Counted from the stretch's first letter, positions 24,044 through 32,207 are shown. The stretch: 32,207 bases of DNA from JAEZKC01 sp046538945 (GCA_046538945.1 JBKHHW010000020.1:1-32207), one strand, 5' to 3'. Notes: generated by a model not told the origin, from the sequence alone. Numbers and translations are program-made.

Positions 24044-25132
24044 TCAAAAAGCTAGTGTAAGGTCAAACTGCTGATCAACTCCGGCCCAGATCCGGTCCGA
24101 TGTCAAAGCGTAATTGAAAAGCAGTCCCTGATGCCACTTGTCCAGACGATACGTGAAACCCAAACTCATCCGGGGCGAAAATCCATCCCGGTACTGCTCG
24201 CTCCTGCGATACAACTCACTTGACAGCTCAATGTCGCCCAGACCGGCCCGCAAAAGCAGGTCATCTCTGAAATCCCATCGAACCCCCGTACTGATCACCA
24301 TTTCCGGGTACTCGAAAAGAGTCCAGTCGGAATCGAAAACATAATTAACCAGATCCAGATTCCACAACAGATCCCGATCTAAAAAACGGCCTTTGTAAGA
24401 ACCTGCCATTACTATTGAAGGCGCCATCTTTTCATCAATCGTCTGACCATACCCTTCATCAGAAGAAATGGTCCAGGAATTCCGTGCTCCCACATTTTTC
24501 AGCAAAGCCGCAAGAGTCACCTCTTTGTTCAGTTTGTATGTCGCGGCAATATCGAATGCTCCGATCGAGGTACTTGTGGAGTTGAGTACTCCATCCCCTT
24601 GTGGAGTCGTAGGAAGGCTCTGGTGCATGATTGCCATACTCGCTCCCATGGACAGTTTTTTGGAGACCAGATACCCTACCCCGATTTTCATATTGAAAAA
24701 ACTGTAGTTCATCCCGGACAGAGCTTTTTCCTCCACGACCGTGCCCTGATCATAGTACCCATCGTACATGCCATCCAGAAAAGGATCACCTCTGTAGAGA
24801 AAGCTCAGCCCCATGCCCATGCGGGGTGGAACCCTGAAATCAAGCGAAGCCCACCCCTCGGTTCTGCCCAGAGATCGAAGACCTGCCCCCACCGACGCCC
24901 TGCGCTCACGCAGCAGAGGAAGCCGTGAGGGGTTGTACCAGGAGATCATGAACTGAGGGTCCGCGGATGCAGCTCCCCCCATTGCAGAGGCCCAGGCCCC
25001 GGCCGATAGTCGAAGCGGCGCCCCGGGGAGTCCCCCGTTCTGCGAAGCCAGAAGCGATGAGCAGAACAGAAATCCGCCCACAAGACAGACCGCGGCGAAC
25101 CTGCTCCTATTTTGCCAGTATGACTTTACCAA
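24044..25132 (-). CDS. PorV/PorQ-like outer-membrane beta-barrel protein
   Basis: A 362-residue protein with a signal peptide (VCLVGGFLFCSSLLAS). The family opening is visible as APLRLSAGAWASAMGGAASADPQFMISWYNPSRL, and the rest alternates as barrel strands. It ends LTSDRIWAGVDQQFDLTLAF with a C-terminal Phe, common in outer-membrane barrels. PorV and PorQ shuttle or anchor substrates of type IX secretion in Bacteroidota; related proteins occur widely in the FCB group. The start is probably TTG 25132, with GGCGGGGA upstream and 26 bp of overlap with the preceding gene; no better ATG precedes the signal peptide. Its twin follows 12 bases later. Confidence 0.8.
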   Translation of the reverse strand: MVKSYWQNRSRFAAVCLVGGFLFCSSLLASQNGGLPGAPLRLSAGAWASAMGGAASADPQFMISWYNPSRLPLLRERRASVGAGLRSLGRTEGWASLDFRVPPRMGMGLSFLYRGDPFLDGMYDGYYDQGTVVEEKALSGMNYSFFNMKIGVGYLVSKKLSMGASMAIMHQSLPTTPQGDGVLNSTSTSIGAFDIAATYKLNKEVTLAALLKNVGARNSWTISSDEGYGQTIDEKMAPSIVMAGSYKGRFLDRDLLWNLDLVNYVFDSDWTLFEYPEMVISTGVRWDFRDDLLLRAGLGDIELSSELYRRSEQYRDGFSPRMSLGFTYRLDKWHQGLLFNYALTSDRIWAGVDQQFDLTLAF

Positions 25133-26621
25133 AAAGACGATCCCCGCCGGTGGAAGTTAGTTTGAAGTAGTAGACGCCGGGAGAAACCAGCCGCCCGGAT
25201 TCATCGGTACCGTCCCAGTAGTCCTCTTCCGGGTTGGTACTGCGCCCGATGCTGTTTTCAGCCTCACGCCTCGAGCCGGACACCACAGTTTTCACCAGAC
25301 TCATATTGTAATCATAAATCTTTATGGTGACATCACCGTCTTTTTTGAGCCTGTAGACAAACACGGCTCTGTCATACCTGCCGCCTTCCGAATACCTGAT
25401 CATCCCCGGAAGAGCATAGCACTCTCTGGAAGTGATCTTGCGGGTATGCCTCACCAGAAAAACTTCACCTCTGGTATCTGAAAAGGGCTTCTCCGAATCG
25501 ACCACGAACAATCCCCCGGATGAGGCGAACAGAAGTGTGCCGACAGAATCGCCCCGGGGAAGAAAAAGGATATCATTCATTTCCGGGAAAACACCATCGG
25601 AGGCCTTGCTGAGCCAGGTACGAAAGTCGCTTCCCCCGAGCTGCTGCTCAAGAGGTGTATCCACATCCGCACTGTCAGAAAGAGTGTCATTAAACGAGGC
25701 GAGCTGATTGTCCCCGAAAACCGCATAGAAATACCCCTGTACACCCGAAGAAACGAGCTCCGGTGTCCCGGATACCACTTTTGACCACTCGCCCGAGCTT
25801 CTGCCGTAGCGGTAAAGACCCAGTTCCGTCGTGTCCTGCTTCTTTACATTGATATAAGCATAAACAATCTCTTCATTTCCCCTGAGCGGGGTGAAGGCAG
25901 CTTCGAAAGAAGAAAACTCCTCCCCTGAGCTAAGAGCGGTATCTGTGAGCAGAGTGTCCCATCTGTTTTCAGAAGCATCGAAAGACCACAGCAGGGATGG
26001 GGCAGTTACAAGCAGACGGGAACTATCTAACCCTGATACGGCCAGAACGGTAGTATACCGGGGAGTCAGTGTGTCGGGAGCAAGTTTTTGGGGATCTGAA
26101 GCACTCTCACCCGGACGGAAGGCTTCTACAGAATTCGATTCGGGACTGAAGGAAACCAGACCGCCCGTGGAACAGGCTGTCCAGAAGTGATCCGAAGAGT
26201 AGACGATTCCACGGGGACTGATGGATACTTCCTGTTGAAGGTCGTAGCCGAATTTAAAGGACGTCTGCTTCTGCCGGTCACTTTCATGATCATAGTGCCA
26301 GAATGTTACGGGATTGTTGGCATTTTCGTTGTAAAGAAGTGCCGCCGCCTCTTTACCTCCGAAAGCCAGGCCGACAAAGCGATTCTTCAGATTATCGGCC
26401 TCGAACCCGTACCACTCTTCCGAGCCCAGATCCAGCTGGTAGTTGAACCCGCGCTCGGTGGCCACCCAGAGCGTATCACCCTGACCGGCCAGAGCGATCA
26501 TGTTGTTACTTGTAAGCTGACGCGTACCTCTGAACTGGGCACTAAGAGTTGCAGCGGTCACAATAACGGAAAGAAACAGGAGTGGCAGACCGCCTCGGGT
26601 CCGCCGATCAGTTCTGCGCAT
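25107..26621 (-). CDS. Exported beta-propeller-like protein with FlgD/type IX-like C-terminal domain
   Basis: A 504-residue protein. Signal peptide 1-~29 (LPLLFLSVIVTAATLSAQ). The body has repeats with a two-component-sensor-propeller flavour, such as NNMIALAGQGDTLWVATERG and later GTLLFASSGGLFVVDSEKPF. At ~415-504 comes a FlgD Ig-like/C-terminal sorting-type fold: YRLKKDGDVTIKIYDYNMSLVKTV, then YWDGTDESGRLVSPGVYYFKL and GKVILAK at the very end. In FCB bacteria this domain often directs type IX secretion or surface attachment; that role here is inference. ATG 26621 with GAGGGA overlaps the lolA-like gene by 14 bp. Directly upstream of two PorV/PorQ-like genes, which suggests a shared secretion role. 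Confidence 0.77.
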   Translation of the reverse strand: MRRTDRRTRGGLPLLFLSVIVTAATLSAQFRGTRQLTSNNMIALAGQGDTLWVATERGFNYQLDLGSEEWYGFEADNLKNRFVGLAFGGKEAAALLYNENANNPVTFWHYDHESDRQKQTSFKFGYDLQQEVSISPRGIVYSSDHFWTACSTGGLVSFSPESNSVEAFRPGESASDPQKLAPDTLTPRYTTVLAVSGLDSSRLLVTAPSLLWSFDASENRWDTLLTDTALSSGEEFSSFEAAFTPLRGNEEIVYAYINVKKQDTTELGLYRYGRSSGEWSKVVSGTPELVSSGVQGYFYAVFGDNQLASFNDTLSDSADVDTPLEQQLGGSDFRTWLSKASDGVFPEMNDILFLPRGDSVGTLLFASSGGLFVVDSEKPFSDTRGEVFLVRHTRKITSRECYALPGMIRYSEGGRYDRAVFVYRLKKDGDVTIKIYDYNMSLVKTVVSGSRREAENSIGRSTNPEEDYWDGTDESGRLVSPGVYYFKLTSTGGDRLFGKVILAK

Positions 26622-27270
26622 CACTCTCCCTCATATCGAGAACCTCGACGCCTTTCGGCGCTTTGAACCGGAAAACTTTTTGGGGAATAGACTTGCCCAG
26701 TACAGTTTTCCTGAAAACGTATGTATTAACATTGCCGTTGCTATCGGTCATTTTCAGAGTATTCACGATACCACTCTTCTCTTCTACCAGTACTGTAACA
26801 GATGTATACGACGCTGAGGATTTCAAACTGTCCTCTTCTGTCGGAGTATGGTTCCAGACCAGCTCCACCATACCATTTTCACTCTTATTCTGAGTGAATG
26901 TACGGCCGGTCAGAAATGTTGAGAGAAGGTGCGAGGGTTGCATTGAAAGGTCGATTTCGGACAAGTTTCTGATCACCACCTGAGCGTTTCTCTCGCTGTA
27001 TTGCCAGAAAGACTTCCCGTCACTCACGAAAGTTTCTTTACCCAGGTCTACGCGGAACTTTTCTCCCGGAGCAAGAAAGAGTTTGCCGCTTTTTGCAGTT
27101 TCCTTTTCGCGGATAGCCCAGTAGGTGGTAAGATCGAATTGGGATTCGATGGTGGTTTTCCCGCTGTAATTATTGCGGATAAGACCCATCACCTCGGGCT
27201 CGCCCGCACCGACAAGGGATGTGGCCAGAAGCAGAGCTGCAGTAAACACGGTTGCTTTGATTAGCTTCAT
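26608..27270 (-). CDS. lolA: Outer-membrane lipoprotein carrier LolA-like
   Basis: A 220-residue periplasmic protein with a signal peptide (residues 1-22, ending SLVGAG). The LolA fold pattern is present: SGKLFLAPGEKFRVDLGKET, then FVSDGKSFWQYSERNAQVVI and, in the second half, ILKM-type strands (GIVNTLKMTDSNGNVNTYVF). LolA ferries lipoproteins from the LolCDE transporter to the outer membrane. Placement 17 bp after ftsK on the same strand agrees with an old ftsK-lolA pairing in several phyla. The C-terminus has an acidic tail overlapping the next gene. Could be a LolA-like relative with another cargo. Confidence 0.88.
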   Translation of the reverse strand: MKLIKATVFTAALLLATSLVGAGEPEVMGLIRNNYSGKTTIESQFDLTTYWAIREKETAKSGKLFLAPGEKFRVDLGKETFVSDGKSFWQYSERNAQVVIRNLSEIDLSMQPSHLLSTFLTGRTFTQNKSENGMVELVWNHTPTEEDSLKSSASYTSVTVLVEEKSGIVNTLKMTDSNGNVNTYVFRKTVLGKSIPQKVFRFKAPKGVEVLDMRESDAQN

Positions 27271-27287
27271 TTCGTTTTCTCCTTTTC

Positions 27288-29870
27288 TTAGCGCATGCTT
27301 GCGAGCAGTTCTTCAAGCGTGTCAGGACGGACAAGCACCTCTCTTACCTTGCTGCCCTCCTGGGGACCGACTATGCCGGCACGCTCCAGTTCATCCATAA
27401 GACGCCCCGCCCGGGCATATCCGATCTTCATTCTGCGCTGAAGAAAAGACGTTGAACCCTGACCGGTGGAAACCGTGATCCGGGCAGCCTCATCGAAAAG
27501 CTCATCCCGTTCTCCATCCTGCTCATCACCATCCACCGAACCACCGTCACCATCGTCACCCCCCATGACCTCATGGAAACTGTCGATGACCTCCACATCA
27601 ACCTGCTGATCCCGTATCTGCGACACAATCGTCTCCACATCCTCCTCGGATATGAAGGCGCCGTGGAAACGCTCGATTTCCGGTGCTCCGTTGCGCAGAA
27701 AGAGCATATCACCCATTCCCAGAAGCTTTTCTGCACCGACATGCCCCAGAATAGTTCTCGAATCGGTGGACTGGATGGTCCTGAAAGCGATTCGGGAGGT
27801 GAGGTTGGCCTTGATCGGACCGGTGATGATATCCACCGAAGGGCGCTGAGTGGCCACGATGAGGTGAATACCCACGGCACGGGCAAGCTGAGCGATACGC
27901 TGTATGAGCCCCTCCACATCCTTGGAGGCGGTCATCATAAGATCCGCCAGCTCATCGACTATGATAACGATAAAGGGGAGCTGTTTATTGTCATCTTCGG
28001 GCAGAATACCATTTAATTTCCCCGCTTCCACCCGGGTATTGAAGGAATCGATGTTGCGCGCCCCCACTTTGGCCAGCACCCTGTAGCGCCGCTCCATCTC
28101 CCGCACACCCCACTGAAGCGCCTTCACCGCCTCTTTTGATTCGGTCACCACCGGTGAAAGCAGGTGGGGAATTCTTTCGTAGAACGCAAGCTCCACCTTC
28201 TTGGGATCGATCATGATCAAACGAAGCTCCTCGGGCTTTCTGGTCATGAGCATGCTGCAGATCACGGAATTAATGCACACACTCTTACCCGAACCGGTCT
28301 GTCCGGCGATAAGCACGTGAGGCATCTTGGTGATATCGGTGACATAAGCCGCACCCGATATATTGGTTCCGACTATCACGGGAAGCTTGGCTTTGGACTT
28401 TCTGAACGCATCGGAGGTGAGGATATGCTTGAAATGAACAATCTGCCGCTCGGGATTGGGAAGCTCGATACCCACCGCCGACTTGCCGGGAATGGGCGCC
28501 TCGATTCGAATACGCTGCCCCCCGACCGCCATGGAGATGTCATCATGAAGATTGACAACCTTGCTAACCTTGATACCCGGAGCAAGCTCGATTTCGTAAC
28601 GGGTCACCACCGGTCCCGGACTCACGCACACCACCTTGCCCTCCACCCCGAAATTCATGAGTGTCTTCTCGAGGGTCCGGGAGTTGTACTCGATGGTCTC
28701 CTTGTCTATCATTCCCGAAAGCGGGGGCGGGTCCGGCAAGACACTCGGGGAAGGTACCACGTAGGGCCTGGTCGGCACAGTCAGTTCGGACACTTTGAAA
28801 TCATCATCGGTTTCGCTGGGGATTTTCCCGACACTCTCGTCTACCCCCTTCTCCTCATGCTCGGCGAATTGGGGAGGTATGGGGGAATCATCCAGCTCCG
28901 GCTCCTCCTCCACCTCCTCTGTTTCGACGGAAGCAATCTGTATAGGCTGACTCTTCTTGGCCCGGAACGCCGCCAGTTCATCATCCAGCCGCTTTTTGGC
29001 ATCGTCTTCAGGGCTGACGCTCTGATCCTGAGGAGCGGCCTGCACCGTCTGGCGCACGCTGCTCTCCAGTGCCGCTGTCACGGGAGCCGCATCGGTTCCG
29101 GCCATAACAGGTTCGGGCTGAGGCTTCTCTTTTCCCTTCCCCGGCTTCTCTTTGCCTGAATTCTGAGGCACTGGCATTTCCTGAGTATAATCGCGGATAG
29201 GAGGAGAACTTTCTATCCCCTCCTTCACATGAAACACAACATGTTTGATCCAGTTAAACAGGATCAGCACATATTTCCATATAAAAGCGGCGGCGGTCTG
29301 AGGCTTGATACGCAGTCCGATCAGAACCGTGATCACAATAGCCAGAGAAATGAGAAAATAGGGTCCGAATGTGCTTCCTCCGAATATCGGCACTATTGTG
29401 CGTACAAGGCTAAGCCCTACGAAATTTGTGAATGCGGGGGCTCTGAAAGCCATCACGAAACGGGAATCGCGGGCCAGTTCAGGCATGTACCTGATAGCCA
29501 GGAGAAAACAGACCTCGAGAGTGAGTGCAAGAACGAACAGCAAAAGCTTTACATTGAGACGATCATTCTTAAGCTTGACCCACCCTATATAGCACACTGC
29601 CAGAGGGAACACGAATGCACAAAAGTAGCCGAAAAGGAAAAACAGACCCGAAGCCAGGCTTGTACCCAGATATGGACCAAGAATGTGAGCCGGTGCATCG
29701 ATAGAGGTTGCAAGCTGCTCGGGAGAATAGGAAACGAGCGATATAAGCACCAGAAGCCCCAGAGACAAATAGATCAGCCCCCAGATCCCGTGCCCTATAT
29801 CGGAGTGTTTCTTTTCCACTTTCCCGTTTTTCTTTTTATCGGAAGCTTTTTCAGTTTTTTTTCTAGCCAT
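27288..29870 (-). CDS. ftsK: DNA translocase FtsK
   Basis: An 860-residue septal DNA pump. Four or five membrane helices lie in residues 28-185, a Pro/Glu-rich linker at ~215-385, then the FtsK alpha/beta motor. Walker A is GQTGSGKS (523-530) and Walker B IVIIVDE (634-640), both intact. The gamma winged-helix domain is at the C-terminus (about 790-860, SFLQRRMKIGYARAGRLMDELE), which recognises KOPS-like sites. ATG 29870 begins MARKKTEKASDKKKN and overlaps the stop of the ThiD2-like gene by eight bases (ATGGCTAG). A TTG at 29897 would start inside that gene. Functions in chromosome dimer resolution and division. Confidence 0.96.
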   Translation of the reverse strand: MARKKTEKASDKKKNGKVEKKHSDIGHGIWGLIYLSLGLLVLISLVSYSPEQLATSIDAPAHILGPYLGTSLASGLFFLFGYFCAFVFPLAVCYIGWVKLKNDRLNVKLLLFVLALTLEVCFLLAIRYMPELARDSRFVMAFRAPAFTNFVGLSLVRTIVPIFGGSTFGPYFLISLAIVITVLIGLRIKPQTAAAFIWKYVLILFNWIKHVVFHVKEGIESSPPIRDYTQEMPVPQNSGKEKPGKGKEKPQPEPVMAGTDAAPVTAALESSVRQTVQAAPQDQSVSPEDDAKKRLDDELAAFRAKKSQPIQIASVETEEVEEEPELDDSPIPPQFAEHEEKGVDESVGKIPSETDDDFKVSELTVPTRPYVVPSPSVLPDPPPLSGMIDKETIEYNSRTLEKTLMNFGVEGKVVCVSPGPVVTRYEIELAPGIKVSKVVNLHDDISMAVGGQRIRIEAPIPGKSAVGIELPNPERQIVHFKHILTSDAFRKSKAKLPVIVGTNISGAAYVTDITKMPHVLIAGQTGSGKSVCINSVICSMLMTRKPEELRLIMIDPKKVELAFYERIPHLLSPVVTESKEAVKALQWGVREMERRYRVLAKVGARNIDSFNTRVEAGKLNGILPEDDNKQLPFIVIIVDELADLMMTASKDVEGLIQRIAQLARAVGIHLIVATQRPSVDIITGPIKANLTSRIAFRTIQSTDSRTILGHVGAEKLLGMGDMLFLRNGAPEIERFHGAFISEEDVETIVSQIRDQQVDVEVIDSFHEVMGGDDGDGGSVDGDEQDGERDELFDEAARITVSTGQGSTSFLQRRMKIGYARAGRLMDELERAGIVGPQEGSKVREVLVRPDTLEELLASMR

Positions 29871-30288
29871 TATCCACCGAACCGACAGTTTTTTCAAATG
29901 CGTACAATGAGAATCTGATTTTTTTCGCTTTTTCGGACACCTCGGGACTGCTGCTCAGTTTGGAGTACTCCTCGATAACCCGGCTGGCTTCCTGAGCCCG
30001 TTTGAAATTTGCGGCGAGGATATCGCCCTGGGCCGCACGGGCCATCTCCTCGGGCCGGTTCACGGAAGCGAAGCAGTCGTTTTCAGTATCCCGGTTCCGA
30101 AGCAGTTTTGAAGGCCCCAGACACTGCCCCATCTCCACCAGAAGATGCCTCATCTGCTTAAGCTCTATACTGGCCTTTTCATCCTCTTTGATGAACCGGA
30201 AGTACTCCTCCACCACGCGCAGAGCCTCCCGGAGCCGGTTGAGATTGGCGTCAAGAATTCTGTAAACGGCCTCTGTTTGGTTCTGCAG
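29863..30288 (-). CDS. ThiD2-family protein (thiamine biosynthesis-related), probable CTG start
   Basis: A 141-residue protein with the ThiD2 pattern. Two related helices, ANLNRLREALRVVEEYFRF (about 14-32) and ANFKRAQEASRVIEEYSK (about 92-109), flank RNRDTENDC. ThiD2 domains occur fused to ThiE or alone and are described as hydroxymethylpyrimidine-phosphate kinases. The first repeat lies upstream of any ATG, GTG or TTG that would keep it: a GTG at 30216 would cut it in half. The only plausible start is CTG at 30288 (ATT 30258 is a weaker choice), with AAAGG nearby and an in-frame TGA just upstream. A promoter predicted 30 bases earlier fits. First gene of the run through ftsK; no other thiamine gene in view. 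Confidence 0.78.
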   Translation of the reverse strand: MQNQTEAVYRILDANLNRLREALRVVEEYFRFIKEDEKASIELKQMRHLLVEMGQCLGPSKLLRNRDTENDCFASVNRPEEMARAAQGDILAANFKRAQEASRVIEEYSKLSSSPEVSEKAKKIRFSLYAFEKTVGSVDNG

Positions 30289-30317
30289 AGCTCACGCCTT
30301 TCGAGGATTGGTCCGAA

Positions 30318-30346
30318 AATACAGTCTAATAAAAATATAACGTGAA
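30318..30346 (-). promoter_or_regulatory. Putative promoter for the ThiD2-ftsK-lolA operon
   Basis: On the minus strand TTCACG (30346-30341), 17 bp, TGTATT (30323-30318), both four of six to consensus. The predicted start near 30311 gives a leader of about 23 bases to the CTG at 30288. Moderate evidence. Confidence 0.42.
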
Positions 30347-30363
30347 GCGGGGATATGACAGTG

Positions 30364-30635
30364 GTGAATAGGAGAAAGTGTGTGAGGGGTGCCAGGCTGG
30401 GTCTGTCGAGAGAGGCTGAACGGGGGGATGTGCTCTGCGGGAGCGGAGAGCCTGGTCTCGATCCCGGAAAGCAGATCGAGTGTTGACCTGAAATCCACAG
30501 TTCGATATTTCCGAAATGCGGATGCAGAGAATCGAAAAGCGTCTTTCGAGCAGGTTCGGTATCCTCTATGCCGATGAGCCGAAGCTTGAAGAGTGGAGAT
30601 TTCCTGTTCTCTTAAGCTCTGAAAGAGCGATTCAC
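30364..30635. other. Non-coding stretch without a recognised gene
   Basis: About 270 bp after the ThiD2 promoter. Short open frames exist on the plus strand (for example 30516-30758) but have no family signal and run into the repeat. I see no RNA gene or clear hairpin. Confidence 0.4.
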
Positions 30636-30776
30636 ACTAGCCCAGGGTTCCTCACCCTGGGACTGAATGACCCATACAAGCCATCCAAGCCCCGAAGGGG
30701 CGATTCAAGGAAATCAATTAATACCCTCATCCTAGGGCGTTGCCCCAGGCTAGTATGAGGCACCCCTACAGGGTGC
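30636..30776. repeat. Palindromic interspersed repeat element with 7-bp inverted ends
   Basis: Inverted ends ACTAGCC (30636-30642) and GGCTAGT (30748-30754). Inside or beside it are hairpins CCCAGGG/CCCTGGG (30641-30661), GCCCC-GAA-GGGGC (30689-30701) and GCACCC-CTACA-GGGTGC (30760-30776). The dense hairpins and lack of coding sense resemble mobile REP/MITE-like elements. No flanking target duplication was found by eye. Confidence 0.68.
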
Positions 30777-30852
30777 GGATGGTGGGGTGAATTTCAGAGT
30801 AAGGAAAAGTGAAGATATTCAAAACAACTGGTTGAATTCTTTTCCTTTGTAA

Positions 30853-31024
30853 CCTCACCCCGCCCTTCGGGCACCCCTCTCCCACGGAGAGAGGGGCAGA
30901 GGCCGTACGGTCTGTACGCAAACCGTTGCGTCTACAGATTCAGCCTGGACAATTAGACAGGTTGCAGATGCTCTACCGACCTCGGTTCCCCCTCTCCTGC
31001 GGGAGAGGGGGACAGGGGGTGAGG
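30853..31024. repeat. Second palindromic repeat element (CCTCACCCC ... GGGGTGAGG)
   Basis: Inverted 9-bp ends CCTCACCCC (30853-30861) and GGGGTGAGG (31016-31024). Each end is followed by a strong CT/GA-rich hairpin: CCCCTCTC/GAGAGGGG (30874-30896, loop CCACGGA) and CCCCCTCTCC/GGAGAGGGGG (30988-31011, loop TGCG). The two halves mirror each other. This CCCTCACCCC...CCTCTCCC style is well known as interspersed bacterial REP-type sequence. Confidence 0.8.
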
Positions 31025-31280
31025 TCAAGCGAGTAAAGAGATGGTCTTCCGAATCTAATATAGAATGCTATCTCCAAAAGTGATACGTTCTGAATACGAA
31101 GTAGAGAAAGAAACGTTCCCGTTTCCGCCGTTCATTCTATTCTAGAATCTCTTCACGAAGATAAAGAGCAAGAACCCTTTGGCAACAAAACGGCCCACCC
31201 GCATTCGCTCCTAAAGGCTTTCATGTTATTCTTGCTACCTTAGAGGAGTTCTGTTTTTTCTTGGTGTATTTTAGGATTAC

Positions 31281-31376
31281 CCTTCGACTCTTCCGACTTC
31301 ACGTCGGAACTCAGGGTGAGCGGATGGCTGGTCTGGCATAGGTCAAACCTCATCAGGGTGAGCGAATGGGTGGTCC
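31281..31376. repeat. Small hairpin repeat with duplicated TCAGGGTGAGCG
   Basis: A hairpin TTCCGAC-TTCAC-GTCGGAA (31291-31309) is followed by TCAGGGTGAGCG at 31311 and again at 31353, each continuing N-ATGG. The motif is typical of another interspersed repeat class. No gene is seen in the flanking stretch 31025-31442. Confidence 0.6.
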
Positions 31377-31442
31377 GCAAGAAGAAAAAGGTTAGGTATA
31401 CAGTAATGCCTCTGTGGCCCCGAACCCAAGCTCAACCTGATA

Positions 31443-32024
31443 CTATTTTCCCGGATATCGCCTCAGCACATACTTCACCATCGCAGCCACTTCTCTAAAG
31501 AGCGAGGGAACATCTCTCCACTCGAAATAATCGGCGTGAGCCTTGTGCACATACTTCACCCCGAACCGCTTCAGGGCATACCGGCTTCTGGGGATATGGA
31601 AGAACTGGGTAATCACCATCGCACTGGAAAGGTTGTGCGTTCGGCAGTATCGGGAAGTGAACCGGGCGGTTTCGAACGTGTTGCGGCCGTTGCAGTCTTC
31701 GATGATTACAGATTCGTCTATCCCTTTGGACTCGAGGTACTCCTTCATGACGACCGACTCGACATGCCCCTCCCTGCCCCTTGCACCGCTTACAATAATT
31801 TTACCCAGATACCCCTTGCGGTACAGTTCGATACATTTATCCAGGCGCCCTTTAAGCCGGTCTGAGGGGACACCGGATGGAAGAACCGTGTTTCCCATCA
31901 CTACACCCACGTCCGAATAGGCGATATCGTCACGAAGCCCAAGAACGGTTATGGCGGTTGCGGAGACCAGAAGAAAACTGCCCGCGACAGCTGACGGTAT
32001 TGTAAAAAGTTTAGTAGTTTTCAT
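31443..32024 (-). CDS. SanA/YdcF-family (DUF218) membrane-anchored protein
   Basis: A 193-residue protein from ATG 32024. An N-terminal signal anchor (IPSAVAGSFLLVSATAITVLG) is followed by the DUF218 domain: DVGVVMGNTVLPSGVPSDRL, RLDKCIELYRKG, KIIVSGARGREGHVE, then EDCNGRNTFETARFTS and MVITQFFHIPRSRYAL. These are the family's conserved G-N, SG, N-T and R positions, and they are intact. SanA relatives affect envelope permeability and vancomycin sensitivity in enteric bacteria; other members act on envelope polysaccharides. An upstream frame to 32129 adds 35 residues without homology and before the anchor. The ribosome site is weak. It stands alone beside the repeat-rich stretch. Confidence 0.86.
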   Translation of the reverse strand: MKTTKLFTIPSAVAGSFLLVSATAITVLGLRDDIAYSDVGVVMGNTVLPSGVPSDRLKGRLDKCIELYRKGYLGKIIVSGARGREGHVESVVMKEYLESKGIDESVIIEDCNGRNTFETARFTSRYCRTHNLSSAMVITQFFHIPRSRYALKRFGVKYVHKAHADYFEWRDVPSLFREVAAMVKYVLRRYPGK

Positions 32025-32207
32025 ATAAACTGACCGAGCACTAAGGTGATTGGTATACCACAAATTAATACGCGGAAGGTTTAGCAGGCCAGTGCGGGAG
32101 GGGGGGGCAGCGTCAAACCAGATTATCACCTGATGTAAAAAAAGGAAGAAAGTCAGTACAGACCTTCTCCCTGAATATACAGCATAAAACGATATAACTT
32201 AACTGGG

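Noticed and set aside
28164..29159. A 331-codon open frame on the plus strand
   Set aside because: Antisense shadow of ftsK, rich in His and Gly from the reversed codons; no family signal or ribosome site.
30516..30758. Short plus-strand open frame in the intergenic region
   Set aside because: It runs into the palindromic repeat element and has no homology-like features or clear ribosome site.

Overview
This window comes from a diderm (Gram-negative-type) bacterium with moderate G+C. The envelope genes point the same way: Lgt, a LolA-like carrier, a complete mreBCD/PBP2/RodA rod-shape operon, PorV/PorQ-like outer-membrane proteins and a secreted protein ending in a FlgD/type IX-like C-terminal domain. 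That mix suggests the FCB superphylum, and Fibrobacterota/Chitinispirillia-like bacteria are my best guess. This is inference; there is no rRNA in the window.

Layout. Positions 1-1347 (+) hold the end of a YafK-type L,D-transpeptidase followed by a Ser/Thr protein kinase. Positions 1369-3800 (-) hold a lemA gene and a GIDE-domain membrane protein with an EF-hand-like loop, under a good sigma70-type promoter. A BCP-type peroxiredoxin (4005-4433, +) ends at a hairpin shared with a convergent regulatory cassette (4469-6986, -): ECF sigma factor, FecR-like transmembrane protein with a C-terminal TPR-like region, and a small exported protein. Positions 7064-12350 (-) hold four genes with overlapping stop/start codons: a secreted protein, a MotA/TolQ/ExbB-type proton-channel protein with a coiled-coil tail, an ExbD-like single-pass partner, and a large exported protein with Ig/cadherin-like repeats and a probable beta-rich C-terminus. 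I did not recognise this set as any named system; it is the best candidate here for an undescribed machine. Then come an orphan ORF, a strong bidirectional terminator, tRNA-Ser(UGA), comF, lgt and an AT-rich polytopic membrane protein gene that looks compositionally foreign.

Positions 16563-22360 (-) are the cell-wall elongation operon mreB-mreC-mreD-PBP2-rodA, with seven 14-bp tandem repeats abutting the rodA stop. Upstream, 22523-30288 (-) reads as one long tightly packed unit: ThiD2-like protein (probable CTG start), ftsK, lolA-like, a beta-propeller-like protein with a C-terminal sorting-like domain, and two PorV/PorQ-like proteins, the last with a ~190-residue Glu/Ser-rich tail. A ~1.15 kb non-coding stretch (30289-31442) carries at least two palindromic interspersed repeat elements and a third small one. 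A SanA/YdcF-type protein closes the window.

Most of the window serves the envelope: peptidoglycan synthesis and remodelling, lipoprotein maturation and transport, outer-membrane or secretion proteins, and a putative proton-driven envelope complex.
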